From contig CM055819.1 of the NCBI GenBank assembly GCA_029582265.1, positions 35,657,288-35,721,287 on the forward strand: a stretch of DNA of 64,000 nt, in the 5' to 3' direction. The DNA is from Zoroaster sp. YZ-2022 (taxonomy: Eukaryota > Echinodermata > Asteroidea > Forcipulatida > Zoroasteridae). Both the position numbers and the translations under genes were made by a program. Within the stretch, counting starts at the first letter, position 1; every line of letters starts with the position of its first letter. Below the pieces are notes generated by a model. It was not told the origin of the DNA. It saw only the letters and a program-made list of their open reading frames with translations, and ran no database searches. Below are positions 59,545-64,000 of the stretch, one piece after another.

Positions 59545-59616
59545 AAGGTTTGAAGACTTTGTAGACCATCAAATGTTCCGGGTGCAATTTCACTGATTTT
59601 GTTCTTTCCCAGCCAT
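59545..59616 (-). CDS. LRR-GPCR exon: LRR unit (72 nt)
   Basis: Reads WLGKNKISEIAPGTFDGLQS, then LQTL. It fits the LRR consensus and phase 2/2, with donor GTAAGT. Nearly identical to the exon at 63291. Confidence 0.85.
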
Positions 59617-59957
59617 CTAAGATGGGAAAACAAAGTAGGGTTAAAACAAAATAATTATTAATGATAATATGGATATTTTCACTAATGTTCTGAAACGTTG
59701 CAATGGCACCAGACAATCTTAACAAGGTTCACTTATTTTGGGGAAAAAATCACTATAAACATAAATTGACAACAGTTGAGTGCATCGGAATTTCAAAAAC
59801 GTTTGTTGTCCTACAGGCCTCCCATTGACAAGTGTTTTTTGATCAGCACATATGAACTTTGCACTCCATCAAATTTGTTTCCGGGAGAAGAAACTTCACT
59901 CGAGAGATATTGGTTGCTCGACGCGGCGTGATTGAAATTTAACACATGAATACTTAC

Positions 59958-60029
59958 AAGATTTGAAGACTTTGTAGACCATTAAATATTCCTGGTGCAA
60001 TTTCACTGATTTTGTTGTTTTCCAGCGAT
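59958..60029 (-). CDS. LRR-GPCR exon: LRR unit (72 nt)
   Basis: Contains SLENNKISEIAPGIFNGLQS, then LQIL. Phase 2/2, donor GTAAGT, intact. Close relative of the exon at 63710. Confidence 0.85.
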
Positions 60030-60486
60030 CTGAGATGGGAAAACAAAGTAGCGTTAAAACAAAATCATTAAAGCTCATTAATATGGTCATTTTCAACAAT
60101 GTTCTTAGATTTTCCTCAAAGCATAGTTTGTGAAACGTTTTCATGCATGGTATCAAACAAGTTGAAAATGTTCCTGCCTAATAATTTTAATAAAATTAAC
60201 TTTACACATGAATCTCAATAGTTAATTGGACCGAGAAATAAAAGACGGAAAAAATCAAACGTTTGCTGTACTTTTTAGAAATTTAAACTTACGTAAATCA
60301 CGATAGACAACACAAAAAATACTCAAATTGCAGTTGACCAAAATCTAACAGAACAGTGTTCAGACTGTGACGAGTCTAAAGATTATTGAAATGTATAAAC
60401 ATTATGATTATTGATGACTTCAGTCAACAGAAATCGGTTGCTCCATGCTGCGTGATTAAAATGTATGACATGACATGAATATTAAC

Positions 60487-60559
60487 AAGTATTTGAGATT
60501 TTGTAGACCATCAAATTGTTCCGGTTGCAATTTCACTGATTTTGTTGCTGGACAGCTAG
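60487..60559 (-). pseudogene. LRR exon, decayed (73 nt)
   Basis: One extra T (GGAACAATTTGATGG) shifts frame. The second codon is TAG where relatives have TGG. The donor is GTTAAT. Its duplicate at 61924 shares the insertion but not the stop. Confidence 0.8.
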
Positions 60560-60845
60560 CTAAGATGGGAAAACAAAGTAGCGTTATTAAAAACAAAATC
60601 ATTAAAGCTCATTAATTTGGTTATTTTCACAATGTCCTCAAAGCATACTCTTTGAAACTTTGCAATTTTGCATCAAAATGTTAATAAAAAGTTTGTTGTC
60701 CTCCAGGCCTTTCAATGACAAGTGTTTTTCAATTGCACACATGAACTTCGCACTCCATCAATTTTTTGCCGAGAGATGTAGCTTCAGTCAAGAGAAATCA
60801 GTTGTTCGATGCTGCGTGATTAAAATGTATGACACGAATACTTAC

Positions 60846-60917
60846 AAGTATTGAAGACTTCGTAGACCATCAAATGTTCCTGGTGTAATTTCACTGATTG
60901 TGTTGTTTTCCAGCACT
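60846..60917 (-). CDS. LRR-GPCR exon: LRR unit (72 nt)
   Basis: Reads VLENNTISEITPGTFDGLRS, then LQYL. Intact, phase 2/2, donor GTAAGT. Near-identical to 62283. Confidence 0.85.
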
Positions 60918-61390
60918 CTTAGATGGGAAAATAGTAGCATTAAAACAAAATCACCAAAGGCCGGTAATATGGTTGTTTTCAACAATGTTCTTAGATTTTC
61001 CTGAAAACACAGTTTGTGAAATGTTTTCATGGTATCAAACAAGTTGAAAATGTTCCTGCCTAATGTTCAATCATTTTATAAAATTTACTTTACAAATGAA
61101 TCTCAACAGACAACAGTTAAGTGCATCGAGAAAGAAAAGACGGAAATATAAAACGGTAGGTGGATTTTTTTATAAATTTAAAATTACAAGTGAATCACGA
61201 TAGACAACACTTGGGTGCATCAAAAATACTGAAATTACAGTTGACTAAAATCTAACAGAACAGTGTTGAGATTGTGACCAGTCTATTAGGATTATTGAAA
61301 TGCATCAACATTATGATCATTGATGACTTCAGTCAAAAGAAATCGGTTGCTCGATGCTGCGTGATTGAAATTTATGTCACGAATACTTAC

Positions 61391-61462
61391 AAGGTTTGAA
61401 GACTTTGTAGACCATCAAATGTTCCTCGTGTAATTTCTCTGATTGTATTATTTCCCAGCCAT
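61391..61462 (-). CDS. LRR-GPCR exon: LRR unit (72 nt)
   Basis: Reads WLGNNTIREITRGTFDGLQS, then LQTL. Intact, phase 2/2, donor GTAAGT. Near-duplicate of 62832. Confidence 0.85.
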
Positions 61463-61923
61463 CTAAGATGGGAAAACAAAGTAGCATTGTTAAAAACAAA
61501 ATCATTAAAGCTCATTAATTTGGTTATTTTCACCAATGTTCTTAGATTTTCCTCAAAGCATAGTTTGTGAAACGTTTTCATGCATAGTATCAAACAAGTT
61601 GAAAATGTTCCTGCCTAATAATTTTAATAAAATTAACTTTACACATGAATCTCAATAGTTAATTGGACCAAGAAATAAAAGAGGGTAAAAATCAAACGTT
61701 TGCTGTACTTTTTGGAAATTTAAACTTACGTAAATCACGATAGACAACACAAAAAATACTCAAATTGCAGTTGACCAAAATCTAACAGAACAGTGTTCAG
61801 ATTGTGACGAGTCTAAAGATTATTGAAATGTATAAACATTATGATTATTGATGACTTCAGTCAACAGAAATCGGTTGCTCCATGCTGCGTGATTAAAATT
61901 TATGACATGACATGAGTATTAAC

Positions 61924-61996
61924 AAGTATTTGAGATTTTGTAGACCATCAAATTGTTCCGGTTGCAATTTCACTGATTTTGTTGCTGGACAGCCAG
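61924..61996 (-). pseudogene. LRR exon, decayed (73 nt)
   Basis: Carries the same +1 insertion as 60487 (AACAATTTGATGG), so the lesion predates the 1.44-kb duplication. No early stop here (TGG kept). Donor GTTAAT. Confidence 0.8.
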
Positions 61997-62282
61997 CTAA
62001 GATGGGAAAACAAAGTTGCGTTATTAAAAACAAAATCATTAAAGCTCATTAATTTGGTTATTTTCACAATGTCCTCAAAGCATACTCTTTGAAACTTTGC
62101 AATTTTGCATCAAAATGTTAATAAAAAGTTTGTTGTCCTCCAGGCCTTTCAATGACAAGTGTTTTTCAATTGCACACATGAACTTCGCACTCCATCAATT
62201 TTTGGCTGAGAGATGTAGCTTCAGTCAAGAGAAATCAGTTGTTCGATGCTGCGTGATTAAAATGTATGACACGAATACTTAC

Positions 62283-62354
62283 AAGGTTTCAAGACTTCGT
62301 AGACCATCAAATGTTCCTGGTGTAATTTCACTGATTGTGTTGTTTCCCAGCACT
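62283..62354 (-). CDS. LRR-GPCR exon: LRR unit (72 nt)
   Basis: Reads VLGNNTISEITPGTFDGLRS, then LETL. Intact, phase 2/2, donor GTAAGT. Confidence 0.85.
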
Positions 62355-62831
62355 CTTAGATGGGAAAATAGTAGCATTAAAACAAAATCACCAAAGGCCG
62401 GTAATATGGTTGTTTTCAACAATGTTCTTAGATTTTCCTGAAAACACAGTTTGTGAAATGTTTTCATGGTATCAAACAAGTTGAAAATGTTCCTGCCTAA
62501 TGTTCAATCATTTGATAAAATTTACTTTACAAATGAATCTCAACAGACAACAGTTAGGTGCATCGAGAAATAAAACACGGAAAATATAAAAAGGTATAAT
62601 GTGGATTTTTTTATAAATTTAAAATTACAAGTGAATCACAATAGACAACACTTGGGTGCATCAAAAATACTCAAATTACAGTTGACTAAAATCTAACAGA
62701 ACAGTGTTGAGATTGTGACCAGTCTATTAGGATTATTGAAACGCATCAACATTATGATCATTGATGACTTCAGTCAAAAGAAATCGGTTGCTCGATGCTG
62801 CGTGATTGAAATTTATGTCACGAATACTTAC

Positions 62832-62903
62832 AACTTTTGAAGACTCTGTAGACCATCAAATGTTCCTGGTGTAATTTCACTGATTGCATTGTTGTTCAGC
62901 CAT
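62832..62903 (-). CDS. LRR-GPCR exon: LRR unit (72 nt)
   Basis: Reads WLNNNAISEITPGTFDGLQS, then LQKL. Intact, phase 2/2, donor GTAAGT. Confidence 0.85.
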
Positions 62904-63290
62904 CTAAGATGGGAAAACAAAGTAGCATTATTAAAAACAAAATTTTTAAAGCTCGTTAATTTGGTTATTTTCACCATTGTCCTCATCAGATTATTCTCAA
63001 AGTATACTCTTTGAAATGTTGCAATGGTATCAGACAGTATGTATCATGTCCAGGGTTCACTTATTTTGGAAAATAAAATCACAATAAACATCGATAGACA
63101 TCAGTTGAGTGCATCGGAATTTCAAAAAAAAAATTGTTGGCCTACAGGTCTCCCATTGACAAGTGTTTTTCGATCGGCACACATGAACTTTGCACTCAAA
63201 TCAAATTTGCTGCCGGGAGATGGTAACTTCAGTCAAGAGAAATCAGTTGCTCGATGCTGTGTAATTGAAATTTAAGACATGAATACTTAC

Positions 63291-63362
63291 AAGGTTTGAA
63301 GACTTTGTAGACCATCAAATGTTCCGGGTGCAATTTCACTGATTTTGTTGTTTCCCAGCGAT
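63291..63362 (-). CDS. LRR-GPCR exon: LRR unit (72 nt)
   Basis: Reads SLGNNKISEIAPGTFDGLQS, then LQTL. Intact. With 63710 it repeats the pair 59545/59958 about 3.75 kb away, including intron sequence. Confidence 0.85.
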
Positions 63363-63709
63363 CTAAGATGGGAAAACAAAGTAGGGTTAAAACAAAATAA
63401 TTATTAAAGATAATAGGCCTATGGATATTTTCACTAATGTTCTGAAACGTTGCAATGGCACCAGACAATGTTAACAAGGTTCACTTATTTTGGAAAAAAA
63501 ATCACAATAAACATAAATTGACAACAGTTGAGTGCATCGGAATTTCAAAAACGTTTGTTGTCCTACAGGCCTCCCATTGACATGTGTTTTTCAATTGGCA
63601 CACATGAACTTTGCACTCCATCAAATTTGTTTCCGGGAGAAGAAACTTCACTCGAGAGATATTGGTTGCTCGACGCTGCGTGATTGAAATTTAACACATG
63701 AATACTTAC

Positions 63710-63781
63710 AAGATTTGAAGACTTTGTAGACCATTAAATATTCCTGGTGCAATTTCACTGATTTTGTTGATTCCCAGCTCT
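63710..63781 (-). CDS. LRR-GPCR exon: LRR unit (72 nt)
   Basis: Reads ELGINKISEIAPGIFNGLQS, then LQIL, with donor GTAAGT. The unit is intact, though N at the usual asparagine-ladder start is preceded by I. The gene continues beyond the window edge, so the LRR count is a minimum. Confidence 0.85.
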
Positions 63782-64000
63782 CTTAGATGGGAAAACAGTA
63801 GCATTAAAACAAAATCACCAAAGGCCGGTAATATGGTTGTTTTCAAAAATGTTCTTAGATTTTCCTGAAAACACAGTTTGTGAAATGTTTTCATGGTATC
63901 AAATAAGTTGAAAATGTTCCTGCCTAATGTTCAATCATTTTATAAAATTTACTTTACAAATGAATCTCAACAGACAACAGTTAAGTGCATCGAGAAATAA

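Overview
The window is animal genomic DNA: AT-rich and intron-bearing, with several families of degraded LINEs, many small inverted-repeat elements, minisatellites and one 500-base assembly gap (25919-26418). The gene content is an LRR-type rhodopsin-family GPCR, a GABA-B-like receptor, a PAN plus fibrinogen-domain secreted protein, a THAP-domain transposon relic, L2/CR1-type LINEs with a 2A-like NPGP motif and a Tx1/L1-type LINE. This mix suits a marine invertebrate deuterostome. A hemichordate is my first guess and an echinoderm or amphioxus the alternatives; this is inference, not proof.

Region 1 (1-24.4 kb) is largely the minus-strand body of a GABA-B-like (family C, ANF-receptor fold) receptor gene. 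I read three exons: a first exon with a signal peptide (24037-24417), then 10444-10611 and 7647-7754. All are phase 0 and line up in order with the ligand-binding domain. One exon between the first two was not located, and the gene continues below position 1. Its introns hold LINEs (1-1510 minus; 1600-5540 plus; 13890-16660 minus; 19325-22855 plus), a ~37-bp minisatellite (6233-7520), a region rich in TGACGTCA palindromes (8.6-10.1 kb) and a ~70-bp tandem array (23137-24050). That array is a repeated copy of the exon-1/intron junction, so it multiplies a splice donor.

Region 2 (24.4-34 kb) holds a (TAA)n tract, a LINE fragment and the gap. A 33-bp inverted-repeat element follows, filled by a ~64-bp minisatellite built from its own terminus. 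Next come two copies of a genomic duplication, one of which was hit by a THAP-encoding TTAA-inserting transposon; the other copy preserves the empty site. Last is an intronless PAN-fibrinogen gene with a broken C-terminus.

Region 3 (34-54 kb) is a transposon graveyard. It has three TTAA-flanked elements with CCCTAACC ends, a hAT-like element, and two copies of a ~450-bp MITE in opposite orientation. The best candidate for an undescribed system is here: a 670-680-codon minus-strand protein (38707-40746) with a DDD/DDE-like core, bracketed by eight direct copies of GGTCAGTCGCATTACA (four on each side). Further right lie a LINE 3' end, an element with AGCCCTTTTCACACGA inverted ends that has a 3.6-kb LINE nested inside it, and assorted duplicated repeats.

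Region 4 (54.4-64 kb) is the 3' half of a minus-strand LRR-GPCR gene. One exon carries the whole seven-helix domain. It is preceded by at least fourteen LRR exons, mostly 72 nt and phase 2/2, expanded by tandem duplication. Four of them have lost frame, a splice donor or a sense codon. The gene continues beyond 64000.
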